Assembly (NCBI GenBank): GCA_033765345.1
Contig: JANRIC010000041.1
Location: 1 to 43,500 of the forward strand
DNA: 43,500 bases
Direction: 5' to 3'
From: JANRIC01 sp033765345
Lineage (GTDB): Bacteria; Bacteroidota; Bacteroidia; Cytophagales; Microscillaceae
This document shows, one piece after another, positions 34,383 through 42,921 of this stretch. The notes beneath the pieces were generated by a model. The model did no database searches, was not told the DNA's origin, and saw only the letters and a program-made list of their open reading frames with translations. The number at the start of each line of letters is the position of its first letter. Position 1 is the stretch's first letter. Position numbers and translations under genes: made by a program.

Positions 34383-35747
34383 TTAGCGATTCTCGAGTAC
34401 ATTTTCTTCCTTGCCAAAGTCTGCGGCGGCTTCCTTGACTACCTCTTTGGGAGGATCGTTATTCACCAGCACGTCTGGCGTACCAACTGGGCTGAGTGCC
34501 ACATCCGACTGAATGGTATTGAGCCCGGTTTTGATGATTACCTGATGGTTTTTGCTTGCCGGAGTAAATCCTGTTTTGCTTACTTCTTGGATAATATCTG
34601 TGGCAGTAATAGGCAGAACAATGGCATATTCGCCGGTAAGCGCATTACTTTGTGCCTGAGCGATGATTTTTTTATCCTTAACGCTTTTAATAACAATATT
34701 TGCACTGGTTCCCTTTTGGGTTTTGGAGTTAGTGATGATTCCGGCAATAATCAGGGTAGCATTGTTGGGTTTAAGCTCAGGCGAAGATTCTTTGGTATCG
34801 GCATAATAAATATCTCCTTCACGGACAAAATACGCATCATCTCCTGTGGCAGTCAGGGTAAAGCCGTAATCATCCAGCCAGGTATTAAAAGGGCGGCCGA
34901 GGTTCACGATTTCGTCGTGGCTATTGTCTTCACGGATGGTGGTTTTTAGAATATCCAATCCACCCCATCCTCCATAACCATCAGAGGCGAAGTATAAAGT
35001 TTTGCCGTCTGCTGTTAGGAAAGGAGATCGTTCGTTCCCCAGGGTGCTTACAGACAATCGACGAGGATAAGCCCAAAAACCTGTCGCGCTTTTGCGGCTG
35101 ATGTACAAGTCCATATTCCCGCTATAATCTTTTCCGGCGGCCACGATAAAGGTATTGCCGTCTGCCGACAGGGTTGCTCCATCGGTAGCTACTGAGCCCC
35201 AGGGTTCGCCGTGGTCTTGCAAATCCATAAAAAACTGTGTAATCCCTCCTCCGAGTCCGCGGGGGTTATTCCATTGGTTGGCATAACGGGAAGATTGATA
35301 ATAAGGCCCCCCATCTCTACGCCAGCTATTTCTCCAGCTTTGGAAATGTACGATCTGCCCGTCGGGTGAAATATTGGGTTCATCTTCACCCTGGCTGGTA
35401 TTTACGGTGGCACTCAGGCATTGAGGGTATTGCCATTTGCCCGCCGCACGGACTGAGAACCAGATGTCGCCGTCGTGTTCGGGTCGGCCTTTGTAGGTAT
35501 GATAAAATGGATTAGACCAGGGCATTTGGCCTCTGCCAGACATAAAAAAGAGGTATTTCCCATCTGGAGAGATAGAGATATTGGTTTCACGGTAAGTTGA
35601 GTTCAAAACCGTGAGTATTTCTGTACGGATTTGGGTGGGGTGCTCGAGGATACGTGGGGGTTTGAATTGAGCCAGGGTATGGTTAAGACTACAAGTACAT
35701 AAAATTAAAATCCCTAATATATGCTTAGTTTGTTTTGAGATCATCAT
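34383..35747 (-). CDS. Exported PD40 beta-propeller protein with C-terminal carboxypeptidase-regulatory-like domain
   Basis: A 454-aa protein with a signal peptide (KHILGILILCTCSLNHTLAQ, end about residue 26). It has several PD40/TolB-like blades: ISISPDGKYLFFMSGRG, EPNISPDGQIVHFQS, DGATLSADGNTFIVAAG and RSPFLTADGKTLYFASDG, each with the S-x-D-G-x-x-(L/I)-x-F core. From about residue 330 (IIAGIITNSKTQKGTSANIV) a small Ig-like carboxypeptidase-regulatory domain follows, then a short polar tail. Similar proteins in Bacteroidota accompany OmpA-like outer-membrane proteins; this one lacks an OmpA domain. It most likely binds a ligand at the outer membrane or periplasm. It is convergent with the GNAT gene. 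Confidence 0.75.
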   Translation of the reverse strand: MMISKQTKHILGILILCTCSLNHTLAQFKPPRILEHPTQIRTEILTVLNSTYRETNISISPDGKYLFFMSGRGQMPWSNPFYHTYKGRPEHDGDIWFSVRAAGKWQYPQCLSATVNTSQGEDEPNISPDGQIVHFQSWRNSWRRDGGPYYQSSRYANQWNNPRGLGGGITQFFMDLQDHGEPWGSVATDGATLSADGNTFIVAAGKDYSGNMDLYISRKSATGFWAYPRRLSVSTLGNERSPFLTADGKTLYFASDGYGGWGGLDILKTTIREDNSHDEIVNLGRPFNTWLDDYGFTLTATGDDAYFVREGDIYYADTKESSPELKPNNATLIIAGIITNSKTQKGTSANIVIKSVKDKKIIAQAQSNALTGEYAIVLPITATDIIQEVSKTGFTPASKNHQVIIKTGLNTIQSDVALSPVGTPDVLVNNDPPKEVVKEAAADFGKEENVLENR

Positions 35748-35799
35748 AATTCATCATTTTAATAAACCTAATATATATTTGATCAGATAGATATAGGCA

Positions 35800-36687
35800 C
35801 TAATTTAAGAATTTTTTGATTATTCTTTCTATCATTTCTCGATAACTTGAGCCAAATAAATTCAAGTGCACCAATAGCGGGTATAAGTTATAAATTTCTA
35901 CTCGTTTTTCAAAATCTTTTTCCAGGGGGTAAACTTCCTGATAAGCTTCATAGAAGCGGGACTCAAATCCTCCGAAAAGCCGGGTAAAGGCCAATTCGGC
36001 TTCTCTCCAGCCATAATACGTAGCTGGGTCTATGAGGGTGGCTTTGCCCAGCTCATTCACCAAAAAATTACCGCTCCACAAATCACCGTGCAAAAGTGCT
36101 GGTTTCTCGGAGATGGGCAATAAATCCGGCAAAAGATCGTAAAATCGGCTCAGTTGATCGAGTAAATCCCGGTCAATATGCCCTTGATAATAGGCGAGTC
36201 CGGCCTGAACCCTGAGTCTTTTTTCTATAAAAAAAGCCAATCCGTCGCCCATTGGTTCATTATTTTGAGGCAAAGAGCCAATATAATTGTTAAAGTCTAG
36301 CCCAAAATATGCCTGGCTATGTTTGTGTAAATAAGCCATTGAACGCCCAAAATCCTCCCAAAAGTCTTTGTGAGGAAGCGTAGAGGAGATATATTCCATC
36401 AGGATATAGGCTTTGTCTTCTTGCTTGCCCGTGGCGAGCACCTCTGGAACGTATATTTCACCGGATTGCTTTAGAATCTGAAGCCCTCGGGCTTCTGCTT
36501 CAAACATACCATCGAGCTCCTGTACGTTCCATTTTACAAAAAAATCGCCCTCAGTTGTTTGGAGCCTTACGGCATTATTGATACAACCTCCCGATACAAA
36601 ATCCAGGGATTTGATTGGGGTATCTTTGCCGAGATGTATAAACAAAATCTGCTCAAAAAACTGGATTTGTTCGTTTCCAGAGTACAT
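35800..36687 (-). CDS. Fructosamine kinase-like protein
   Basis: A 295-aa protein of the fructosamine/ketosamine-3-kinase family, part of the protein-kinase-like/APH fold. It starts at ATG 36687; the longer frame uses TTG 36717. The nucleotide loop is SGGCINNAVRLQTTEGDFFVKWN, with the conserved Lys in FVKWN, the hinge YILMEYIS, the catalytic loop KPALLHGDLWSGNFLV and the metal-binding TLIDPATYYG. Family members phosphorylate protein-bound sugar adducts and so allow deglycation, though many bacterial ones may act on small ribulosamines. The next gene upstream, an LMW phosphatase, lies 47 nt away on the same strand, so the pair is probably an operon. As I recall the association of these two families recurs in bacteria. 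Confidence 0.88.
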   Translation of the reverse strand: MYSGNEQIQFFEQILFIHLGKDTPIKSLDFVSGGCINNAVRLQTTEGDFFVKWNVQELDGMFEAEARGLQILKQSGEIYVPEVLATGKQEDKAYILMEYISSTLPHKDFWEDFGRSMAYLHKHSQAYFGLDFNNYIGSLPQNNEPMGDGLAFFIEKRLRVQAGLAYYQGHIDRDLLDQLSRFYDLLPDLLPISEKPALLHGDLWSGNFLVNELGKATLIDPATYYGWREAELAFTRLFGGFESRFYEAYQEVYPLEKDFEKRVEIYNLYPLLVHLNLFGSSYREMIERIIKKFLN

Positions 36688-36734
36688 AAGCGATGAATTT
36701 AATGATTGGTATATCAAATAAAGGAGCTATTCTA

Positions 36735-37208
36735 TCAGCTATGTTCTTCTTTCAGAAAGCGAATAAAATTCTGATTTGTTCTCCAGAGAATTTCATATAC
36801 TTCATCAAAGTCGGTCATAGTCCCGTAATAAGGGTCGGGTACTTCCAGGTCAGCCTTATCTTCATCAAAGCTCCGCATGAGCATGATTTTGGGTTCGGCG
36901 GCATTATTCACTCGGTGTTTATACATCAAGATATTCTGGTAATTAGACTTATCCATCGCAACAATGTACTGAAATTTATCAAAATCTTCTTTGGACAACT
37001 GTCTAGCCCGATGCGTAAGCACAATATTGTTTTTTTCGGCGGTAGCTCTCATTCTTTCATCGGGCAGCTCCCCGATATGGTACGTGGAAGTACCAGCAGA
37101 ATCACACTCATAAGGCAGATTATGCGCCTTTACTAAAGTCGAGAAAATCCCCTCAGCCATGGGAGAGCGACATATATTACCCAAACACACAAATAATACT
37201 TTCACCAT
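36735..37208 (-). CDS. Low-molecular-weight protein-tyrosine phosphatase
   Basis: A 157-aa cytoplasmic phosphatase. The P-loop is at the N-terminus: VLFVCLGNICRSPMAEG with nucleophile Cys8 and Arg14 (C-x5-R-S). The general acid is Asp125 in VPDPYYGT. Family enzymes act on phosphotyrosine proteins such as BY-type kinases of capsule systems, or on small phosphorylated sugars. Here it is likely co-transcribed with the fructosamine-kinase-like gene, 47 nt downstream. That pairing may mean removal of phosphate from, or signalling on, glycation products, but that is inference. ATG 37208 is clear. Confidence 0.93.
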   Translation of the reverse strand: MVKVLFVCLGNICRSPMAEGIFSTLVKAHNLPYECDSAGTSTYHIGELPDERMRATAEKNNIVLTHRARQLSKEDFDKFQYIVAMDKSNYQNILMYKHRVNNAAEPKIMLMRSFDEDKADLEVPDPYYGTMTDFDEVYEILWRTNQNFIRFLKEEHS

Positions 37209-37392
37209 ATCCTTTTAATGATTTAAAATCACACATTTAATCAAACAACACGAATAAAAAAAGCAAGAGGTTTAATTTAGATACAAATACTGTTATTTTT
37301 TTGTTAAATAGCAAAAAAAAAATAAGATTCCTAAGCTTTTTAGTAGTTTTAATGCGCTAATAAACAATCATTTATCTACTCAATCCATATCC

Positions 37393-37524
37393 ATGAAAAA
37401 TATACGAGATCCCAAAGAATTTCCTCCTTTTTTCAAAACCTGGAATCAGATTTATATCGCCGTGTTGATTCAGTTGGGTTTGGTGGTATTTTTCTTATAC
37501 TGGTTTTCTATGCTGTACCGCTAA
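37393..37524 (+). CDS. 43-aa single-span membrane peptide upstream of a symporter
   Basis: A short frame of 43 codons: ATG 37393 to TAA 37522-37524. The first 20 residues, MKNIRDPKEFPPFFKTWNQI, are polar and are followed by one hydrophobic helix (YIAVLIQLGLVVFFLYWF) and SMLYR. The FFKTWNQxY segment and the Arg at the end are what one expects for a deliberate N-in membrane peptide. It lies 54 nt before the sodium:solute symporter on the same strand. I recall similar small proteins before SSS genes in Bacteroidota, comparable in position to the DUF4212 small subunit or YhdT. It is probably a symporter accessory or assembly factor. Confidence 0.7.
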   Translation: MKNIRDPKEFPPFFKTWNQIYIAVLIQLGLVVFFLYWFSMLYR

Positions 37525-37578
37525 ATAAAATTCACACTTGATGATCATCCATTATTTCTACCTGTATAAAATTTTATT

Positions 37579-39285
37579 ATGGAATTATTAGATTGGTTAG
37601 TCCTGATAGGTACTACGCTTTTCATTACGCTTTACGGCATTCGAGAAAGACAGGTCAATACCAGCATGGAAAGTTATTTGAAAGCAGATAACACCCTGCC
37701 CTGGTATACGATTAGTTTGTCGGTGATTGCTACCCAAGCAAGTGCCATTACGTTTTTGTCGGCTCCGGGTCAGGCTTATGTAGACGGGATGCGGTTTGTA
37801 CTGTTTTATCTGGGTTTGCCTTTGGCGATGATTTTTATCTGTATTGTCATCATTCCGGCATTTTATCGCTTGAATGTGATCACAGCGTATGAGTTTCTGG
37901 AGAGTCGTTTTGATCTGAAAACCCGCCTTTTGACGGCTTTTTTCTTTCTTGTGCAGCGAGGGCTTGCCGCCGGAATCAGTATTGCTGCCCCCTCTATTGT
38001 CCTTTCGGTGATTTTGGGATGGAATATCTACTGGGTTAATTTACTGGTTGGCGGTATAGTTATTTTTTATACGGTTACGGGAGGTTCGCAGGCGGTAAGT
38101 CAGACTCAAAAGCTACAAATGATTACGATTTTAAGCGGTATGGCCATTGCAGGATATTTGGTAGTGGCAGGGCTGCCCGCTCAAGTAAGCTTTAGTGATG
38201 CGATGTGGATTGCTGGGAAAACCGACAAACTCAACACGATGGACTTTACCTTTGATCTCGATAATCGGTATAATTTCTGGTCGGGTATCATAGGCGGGTT
38301 TTTCCTGCAATTGGCTTATTTCGGTACGGATCAATCTCAAGTGGGGCGTTATTTGGGAGGCAGCCACGTGAGCCAAAGTCGTTTGGGTTTGTTATTTAAT
38401 GGTATTTTTAAGATTCCCATGCAATTTTCCATTTTGTTTATCGGTGCGATGCTGTTTGTATTTTACCAATTTGAGCAACCTCCACTTTTTTTTAATGAGC
38501 CTGAAATTGCCAAAATCAAACAAAGTGAGTATGCCGCACAGTATCAGGGTCTGGAACAAGAACACGAGCAGATTTTTAAAGAAAAAAAACAATTGGCTTT
38601 TAACCTCATACAAGCTATCCGGGGAAAAAATGAACAAAGCATCTTGACTGCCGAAACAGCCTTCAAAAACAAAGAAAAAGAATTTAAGCAGGTCAAAGAA
38701 AATGCCATCGCCTTACTCAAAAAATACGATGTAAAAGCCAATACCAATGATGCCAATTATATCTTTCTAACTTTTGTAACTCAGTATCTGCCCGCAGGCT
38801 TGGTCGGGCTTTTGATCACCGTAATTCTGGCGGCATCTATGTCTACTACTTCTTCTGAGTTGAATGCCCTGGCTTCTACCACGATGGTAGATTTTTATAA
38901 AAGAATCATCTATCCCAATGGGCATAAGGCGCATTACCTTTGGATGTCGCAACTAATGACCGTAGTATGGGGAGCGGTCGCACTGGTGTTTGCTCAGTTG
39001 GCCAGTCAATTGGGTACTTTGATTGAGGCGGTCAATATCCTGGGTTCTTTGTTTTATGGGACGATTCTGGGTATTTTCTTGCTTGCTTTCTTTTTTAAAT
39101 CCGTAAACGGTAAGGCGGCTTTTTGGGGAGCTATATGTGGAGAAATAGTGGTAATTTTGATTTATTTCAAGCTTTTTGGCTTTACGGTAGCTTATTTGTG
39201 GCTGAATATGATCGGATGTGTGGTAGTGATTGTGTGTGGATTGTTATTGGGTCTTGTATTTAGAGCACTCGCAAGGAGTGTGTAG
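37579..39285 (+). CDS. Sodium:solute symporter (SSS family)
   Basis: A 568-aa inner-membrane transporter with about 13 predicted helices and the LeuT-like fold of the SSS family. Diagnostic parts are YLKADNTLPWYTISLSVIAT, SAITFLSAPGQAYVDGMRF, YTVTGGSQAVSQTQKLQM, AYFGTDQSQVGRYLGG and ILAASMSTTSSELNALAST, the last being the sodium-site region. A hydrophilic, probably coiled-coil insertion of about 85 residues lies at about 310-395 (KEKKQLAFNLIQAIRGKNEQ and following), facing one side of the membrane. The substrate cannot be told. A 43-aa membrane peptide gene lies 54 nt upstream and is likely co-transcribed. Confidence 0.9.
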   Translation: MELLDWLVLIGTTLFITLYGIRERQVNTSMESYLKADNTLPWYTISLSVIATQASAITFLSAPGQAYVDGMRFVLFYLGLPLAMIFICIVIIPAFYRLNVITAYEFLESRFDLKTRLLTAFFFLVQRGLAAGISIAAPSIVLSVILGWNIYWVNLLVGGIVIFYTVTGGSQAVSQTQKLQMITILSGMAIAGYLVVAGLPAQVSFSDAMWIAGKTDKLNTMDFTFDLDNRYNFWSGIIGGFFLQLAYFGTDQSQVGRYLGGSHVSQSRLGLLFNGIFKIPMQFSILFIGAMLFVFYQFEQPPLFFNEPEIAKIKQSEYAAQYQGLEQEHEQIFKEKKQLAFNLIQAIRGKNEQSILTAETAFKNKEKEFKQVKENAIALLKKYDVKANTNDANYIFLTFVTQYLPAGLVGLLITVILAASMSTTSSELNALASTTMVDFYKRIIYPNGHKAHYLWMSQLMTVVWGAVALVFAQLASQLGTLIEAVNILGSLFYGTILGIFLLAFFFKSVNGKAAFWGAICGEIVVILIYFKLFGFTVAYLWLNMIGCVVVIVCGLLLGLVFRALARSV

Positions 39286-39296
39286 TCTGAGTCACC

Positions 39297-39333
39297 GTTC
39301 GGGGTTCGGGCAAGCCACCCGAACCCAACGAAC
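39297..39333. terminator. Interrupted inverted repeat after the symporter gene
   Basis: GGGTTCGGG (39302-39310) pairs with CCCGAACCC (39318-39326) around CAAGCCA, and the outer arms GTTCG (39297-39301) and CGAAC (39329-39333) also pair. It begins 12 nt after the symporter stop and faces the convergent coiled-coil gene. There is no T-run, so terminator function is plausible but not certain. Confidence 0.45.
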
Positions 39334-39379
39334 AAGCAGTATTGTGGGTATAAAACTGCTTAGGAAGGAAATCTGTACG

Positions 39380-39919
39380 CTAAACCCGGGCTGATTCGGT
39401 TTTTTTCTCTTTTTTTGTTTTAGATTTCAATTCCTTCTTTTTGTCCTTTTTATCCTTCTTCTCTTTTTTCTCCTTGTCGTCTTTTTCTTTTTTGGATTGA
39501 GATTTTAAGAATTTTTCCAATTGCTTTTCCAGTTTTTTTACGGTTTTACTGGTTTCTTTGGCATTGGTTTCGTTTTGCTGTATCAGAGCTTCTTTTTCCT
39601 CCTGGATTGCTTTGATTCTTAGTTCAAGCTCGGCAATTTGCTCTTGGCTTTTTGCTTTGGATGCTTCCAGAATTTCTATTTTCTTCAAAAGAACTTCTTT
39701 TTCTTTACGAAGAGACTCAAGAGCCGCAGCATGCTGAGGGTTTGTCACAGTACTTGCAGTTGCTTTCTTGGGCGTAGTAGCTTTGGCTTGGGTACTCGCA
39801 CTTGGTTTGTTTGTGGAAGAAGTCTTGAGACTTTGTTTTTGAACCGCATCGCTTTTAGACTCGGTTTTAGTGGGATTTGCCGGAATTTCCGGGGTATTTT
39901 TGTTATTTTCTTCAGTCAT
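39380..39919 (-). CDS. Lys/Glu-rich coiled-coil protein of unknown function
   Basis: A 179-aa highly charged protein. Residues 1-65 are Thr/Ser/Pro/Ala/Lys-rich and disordered (NTPEIPANPTKTESKSD). Residues 66-140 form a clear coiled coil (ALESLRKEKEVLLKKIEILE). The last 40 are an almost pure Lys/Glu/Asp tract with tandem EKKEKKDKKDKKK. No family is recognised. Low complexity makes homology weak, but the long frame with a sensible ATG and ordinary flanks suggests a real gene rather than a shadow. Basic coiled-coil proteins of this kind can be nucleoid- or polymer-associated; that is speculation here. Confidence 0.6.
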   Translation of the reverse strand: MTEENNKNTPEIPANPTKTESKSDAVQKQSLKTSSTNKPSASTQAKATTPKKATASTVTNPQHAAALESLRKEKEVLLKKIEILEASKAKSQEQIAELELRIKAIQEEKEALIQQNETNAKETSKTVKKLEKQLEKFLKSQSKKEKDDKEKKEKKDKKDKKKELKSKTKKEKKTESARV

Positions 39920-40032
39920 TTTTATTTAATTTAAGTGATTGAAATTGATTAATGAGAACAAAGGTATACAAAAATTAACAAATAATACACAATTATTTAA
40001 TATTAAATTAACAATAAAGATACATAACGTCT

Positions 40033-40650
40033 ATGACCCGATTTGAAAAGTTTGTCGAGATGCTCCGGGAGGAAGTTCCGGTAGAGATCAGATTCAAGGA
40101 TGAATCGTCTTTGATGAAATATCTCAATTTGTTTTTGGGCAAACTTAGCCCTACATTTATGACTCATTTTACGACCACAATCGGCTATACGGTTTATTTT
40201 CCGAGTCGGGAATATGTCCTCAAAAAGGAAGACCTGGCTCTTCGCATCCTGGCACACGAAGCGGTGCATTTGCTGGATGCCAAAAAATATTCAAAAATAC
40301 TTTTTTCTATGGCTTATCTGGCTCCTCAAATTTTTGTTTTGGGTGTGTTTAGCTTTCCCTGGCTGGGGTACTGGGCTTTGTTGTTTTTGGTTTGTGCCTT
40401 GCCCCTCCCCTCTCCTAGCCGCTATTACCTGGAAACCCGCGGCTATGTGATGAACTGGATTACACATCCCCTCGAAGATGCCCAAGCGGATTTGTATCTG
40501 AAATATTTTATAGGCTGGGACTATTATAAAATGTATCCTTTTCGCAAGGCTGTCATTCAAAAGTTGCACTTTTGGAAAAATAAGATCCAAAAAAAAGAAG
40601 ATCGGATTTTGAATAAAGTGTTGGATATGTATGCAATGATCAACAATTAA
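40033..40650 (+). CDS. Putative membrane-associated HEXXH metallopeptidase-like protein
   Basis: A 205-aa protein with the zinc-binding motif HEAVH at 75-79, inside ALRILAHEAVHLLDAKKY. A hydrophobic hairpin follows (about 90-125, FVLGVFSFPWLGYWALLFLV), which probably dips into or crosses the membrane. A possible third zinc ligand is Glu148 or Asp153 in PLEDAQADLY, giving a gluzincin-like arrangement with the Glu76 catalytic base. There is no signal peptide. I do not recognise a named family; the HEXXH motif alone occurs by chance at some rate, but the surrounding helix and the later acidic motif strengthen it. It is flanked by divergent and convergent neighbours and is transcribed alone. Confidence 0.65.
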   Translation: MTRFEKFVEMLREEVPVEIRFKDESSLMKYLNLFLGKLSPTFMTHFTTTIGYTVYFPSREYVLKKEDLALRILAHEAVHLLDAKKYSKILFSMAYLAPQIFVLGVFSFPWLGYWALLFLVCALPLPSPSRYYLETRGYVMNWITHPLEDAQADLYLKYFIGWDYYKMYPFRKAVIQKLHFWKNKIQKKEDRILNKVLDMYAMINN

Positions 40651-40701
40651 TAACGACCAGCAGGGGGTTGCACCCCACTGACGGCGTTTTTTTGGTTTTA
40701 T

Positions 40702-41277
40702 TTATTCAATTGCAGAAGTATAAGAAGCTTGAAATTTATCCCAAGGAGTTTTGAGGAAGTGGTCTTCGGCCAGGTAATGCAGGATGGTATCAAATTGTTT
40801 GGGGCCTTGGTATCCGGGAATGGGCTGAATCATCCGAAACTGTTCGTCCAGAAAAACCACGGTTGGGAAGCTCAGTTGCCCTTTGAGCAAGGCGGCGGCC
40901 AGTTCGTGGTAGCCGGAGCGACCGGAGGCTACAAATTTGAAAGTTTTGCCGTCAAATTGAATGTCTTCTTTTTGTTCGGCGTTGAGTTTTACGGCGTAAA
41001 AATGTTCATTGACATAAGGTGCAATGGAGGCGTGTTGAAAAGTAGCTTTATCCATTTTTTTGCACCAGCCGCACCAGTCTGTATAGACATCGATCAATAT
41101 TTTTTTGGTGTTTTTTCCATTTTTTTCTTTGTCTTCTCGAGCTTTTTTCACGGCTTCTTCAAAAGACATCCACTCGATTTGTCCTTCTTGGCTGGGGGCG
41201 TTGACTTGTTTGAGTTGTTGGAGCGAAAGAAATCCAAAAGCAAGTACGATGATAATTACAAAGCTAAATTTTGTCAT
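40702..41277 (-). CDS. Membrane-anchored or exported thioredoxin-fold protein
   Basis: A 191-aa protein from ATG 41277 (the longest frame begins with TTG 41286). Residues 4-20 (FSFVIIIVLAFGFLSLQ) are a signal peptide or anchor. The mature part has ILIDVYTDWCGWCKKMDKATF with the redox pair Cys69 and Cys72 (WCGWC), and a later cis-proline region QLSFPTVVFLDEQFRMI. It belongs to the thioredoxin-like group with DUF255-style WCxWCK signature. It acts in the periplasm on disulfides, probably as a reductase or cytochrome c maturation helper; the partner is unknown. It is convergent with the HEXXH gene. Confidence 0.82.
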   Translation of the reverse strand: MTKFSFVIIIVLAFGFLSLQQLKQVNAPSQEGQIEWMSFEEAVKKAREDKEKNGKNTKKILIDVYTDWCGWCKKMDKATFQHASIAPYVNEHFYAVKLNAEQKEDIQFDGKTFKFVASGRSGYHELAAALLKGQLSFPTVVFLDEQFRMIQPIPGYQGPKQFDTILHYLAEDHFLKTPWDKFQASYTSAIE

Positions 41278-41362
41278 TGTCTTCAATCAAAGATTATTTT
41301 CAATAACCCAAATTTAGAGAAAAAGTTCGTTCAGTTTTAGAATGAAGAGAATTTTTGTGTAT

Positions 41363-42898
41363 TCAAAGCATCTCCTCCATCAACCAGCTATCTACACCCT
41401 TTTGGGTAGAACTAAAATGAATGCCCAGTCCCTTCACGGGTTTGTCTTGCCCCAGATAAGGAGAAGCATAGTTTTTATCTTTGATTTGTTGGAGTACCAG
41501 TTCGGCACTTTCATCCAGCTTGAACGCTATGATATAAATGCAGTTTTTGGTATGCACTACCGCATCCGGTCTGCCTTGCGCCTGACTTACCTCAGCCCGG
41601 ATGTAAGAACCCATCAGGCTCAATGCCAGAAAAATCACCGAATGGTAATACGCTTCTTTATCAGCAATAAATATTTGGTAGGGAATAGATGCAAATAAGG
41701 CATTAATGGACTGTACAAAATCTTCCAAACGATCCTGTTGCAAGGCATTTTTCATTTGAGAGGCAAGTACCGAAGTTTTGGTGGGAAACTCATGGCTGTA
41801 TTCTGCCAGCAGATATTGAAGCAGCGAATCTTTGACCTCCTTATTGGGGTAAGAAAGGGTATAAATTTCATCTTCATCGACAGACTGTATGGTCACGTAG
41901 CCAGTCTGAAAGAGAAGTGTATAGGGATCAAGTCGGTTTAGCTCAAAACTATTGAATGCAGATGGTCCTACCTGAATATGTTCGAGATCATATTGTTTTT
42001 GTCTGTTGAGCAGCTTTACCAAAAAAGTAGGTGTGCCTGACTCAAACCAAAAATTCTGAAACTGACGCTTCTCGAAAAAGCCTAGTATTGAAAAGGGATT
42101 ATAGACATAGTTTTTGCAGTCCCAGGTGTAGCCGTTGTACCAGGTTTTGATTTTTTGTAGGAAAGCTTCCTTATCTCCAAATTCAGAGGCAAGTGCCTCG
42201 ATACGATCGGCAAAATAATACTCCAGCTCCTCCTGCGTATAACCCAGCATCGTGGCATAATCTTGATGGATGGTCAGGTCTAGCAGGTTGTTTAGCTCTG
42301 AAAAAATAGAAACACGGCTAAATTTGCTTACTCCCGTAAAAAACACCATACGCAAATGACCATCTAGAGGTTTGAGTACCGAATAAAAGTTTTTGAGGAT
42401 TTCACGGTTTGCTTCGGCTTGGGGAATATCCTCCAGAAAGTCAATGATCGGTTTGTCATATTCATCTACTAAAAACACTACTTTGCCGTGTTTTTGGGAG
42501 ATTCCGATGATGAGTTCTTCCAACTGACTGGGGTAAGGTGCATTTTTTAAAGACACATCAAATAGTTCAGAAAGTCTTTCTAATTCTTCGTGTAGAGCAG
42601 CCTCTAAGCCCGAAATTTTATAACTTGCCTTGTTGAATTGCAATAAAATCACCGGATTGGTAGCCGTCCAATCCCAATGATTTTCAATCCATAGACCCTC
42701 AAAAAGCTCCCGATTGCCCTCAAAAAGCCCCCGAAGCGTAGACACAAGCAGGCTTTTCCCAAAACGACGGGGGCGTGAAAGGAAATAATACTTATTACTT
42801 GTCGCAAGTTTGTGAATGTACCGGGTTTTGTCAATGTATAAAAACCCTCCCTTGCGAAGCTCCTCAAAACTCTGTATGCCAATAGGTAATCGTTGCAT
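41363..42898 (-). CDS. AAA-ATPase-like / PD-(D/E)XK nuclease-like protein (DUF1703 type)
   Basis: A 511-aa protein from ATG 42898 (a TTG at 42904 is less likely). The N-terminus is the family's PIGIQSFEELRKGGFLYIDK, followed by the P-loop-like SRPRRFGKSLL (41-51), Walker B VVFLVDEYDKPI and GVSKFSRVSIFSELNNL. The C-terminal domain resembles PD-(D/E)XK nucleases, with GRPDAVV (Asp445) and then IIAFKLD. In this family the second motif is usually (I/V)FEFK, so the acidic residue is replaced by Ala458 before Lys460. That change is one base (GCG for GAG), and suggests a catalytically dead nuclease domain. Such genes are often multicopy in Bacteroidota genomes; cellular role is unknown. The DNA just upstream is repeat-rich. 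Confidence 0.85.
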   Translation of the reverse strand: MQRLPIGIQSFEELRKGGFLYIDKTRYIHKLATSNKYYFLSRPRRFGKSLLVSTLRGLFEGNRELFEGLWIENHWDWTATNPVILLQFNKASYKISGLEAALHEELERLSELFDVSLKNAPYPSQLEELIIGISQKHGKVVFLVDEYDKPIIDFLEDIPQAEANREILKNFYSVLKPLDGHLRMVFFTGVSKFSRVSIFSELNNLLDLTIHQDYATMLGYTQEELEYYFADRIEALASEFGDKEAFLQKIKTWYNGYTWDCKNYVYNPFSILGFFEKRQFQNFWFESGTPTFLVKLLNRQKQYDLEHIQVGPSAFNSFELNRLDPYTLLFQTGYVTIQSVDEDEIYTLSYPNKEVKDSLLQYLLAEYSHEFPTKTSVLASQMKNALQQDRLEDFVQSINALFASIPYQIFIADKEAYYHSVIFLALSLMGSYIRAEVSQAQGRPDAVVHTKNCIYIIAFKLDESAELVLQQIKDKNYASPYLGQDKPVKGLGIHFSSTQKGVDSWLMEEML

Positions 42899-42921
42899 AT
42901 ACAAAGATAATCAAAATTGTA

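Noticed and set aside
34323..34949. Plus-strand open frame opposite the PD40 gene
   Set aside because: The PD40 and carboxypeptidase-regulatory-like segments lie on the minus strand; the plus-strand product is cysteine-rich and unstructured in pattern, typical of a shadow.
40651..40701. Terminator hairpin between the HEXXH and thioredoxin genes
   Set aside because: GGGGT and ACCCC around TGC followed later by a T-run are suggestive, but the stem is only about five pairs, too short to report as a feature.
40729..41340. Plus-strand open frame opposite the thioredoxin gene
   Set aside because: The minus-strand WCGWC thioredoxin is clear; the opposite frame is Phe-rich without domain signature.
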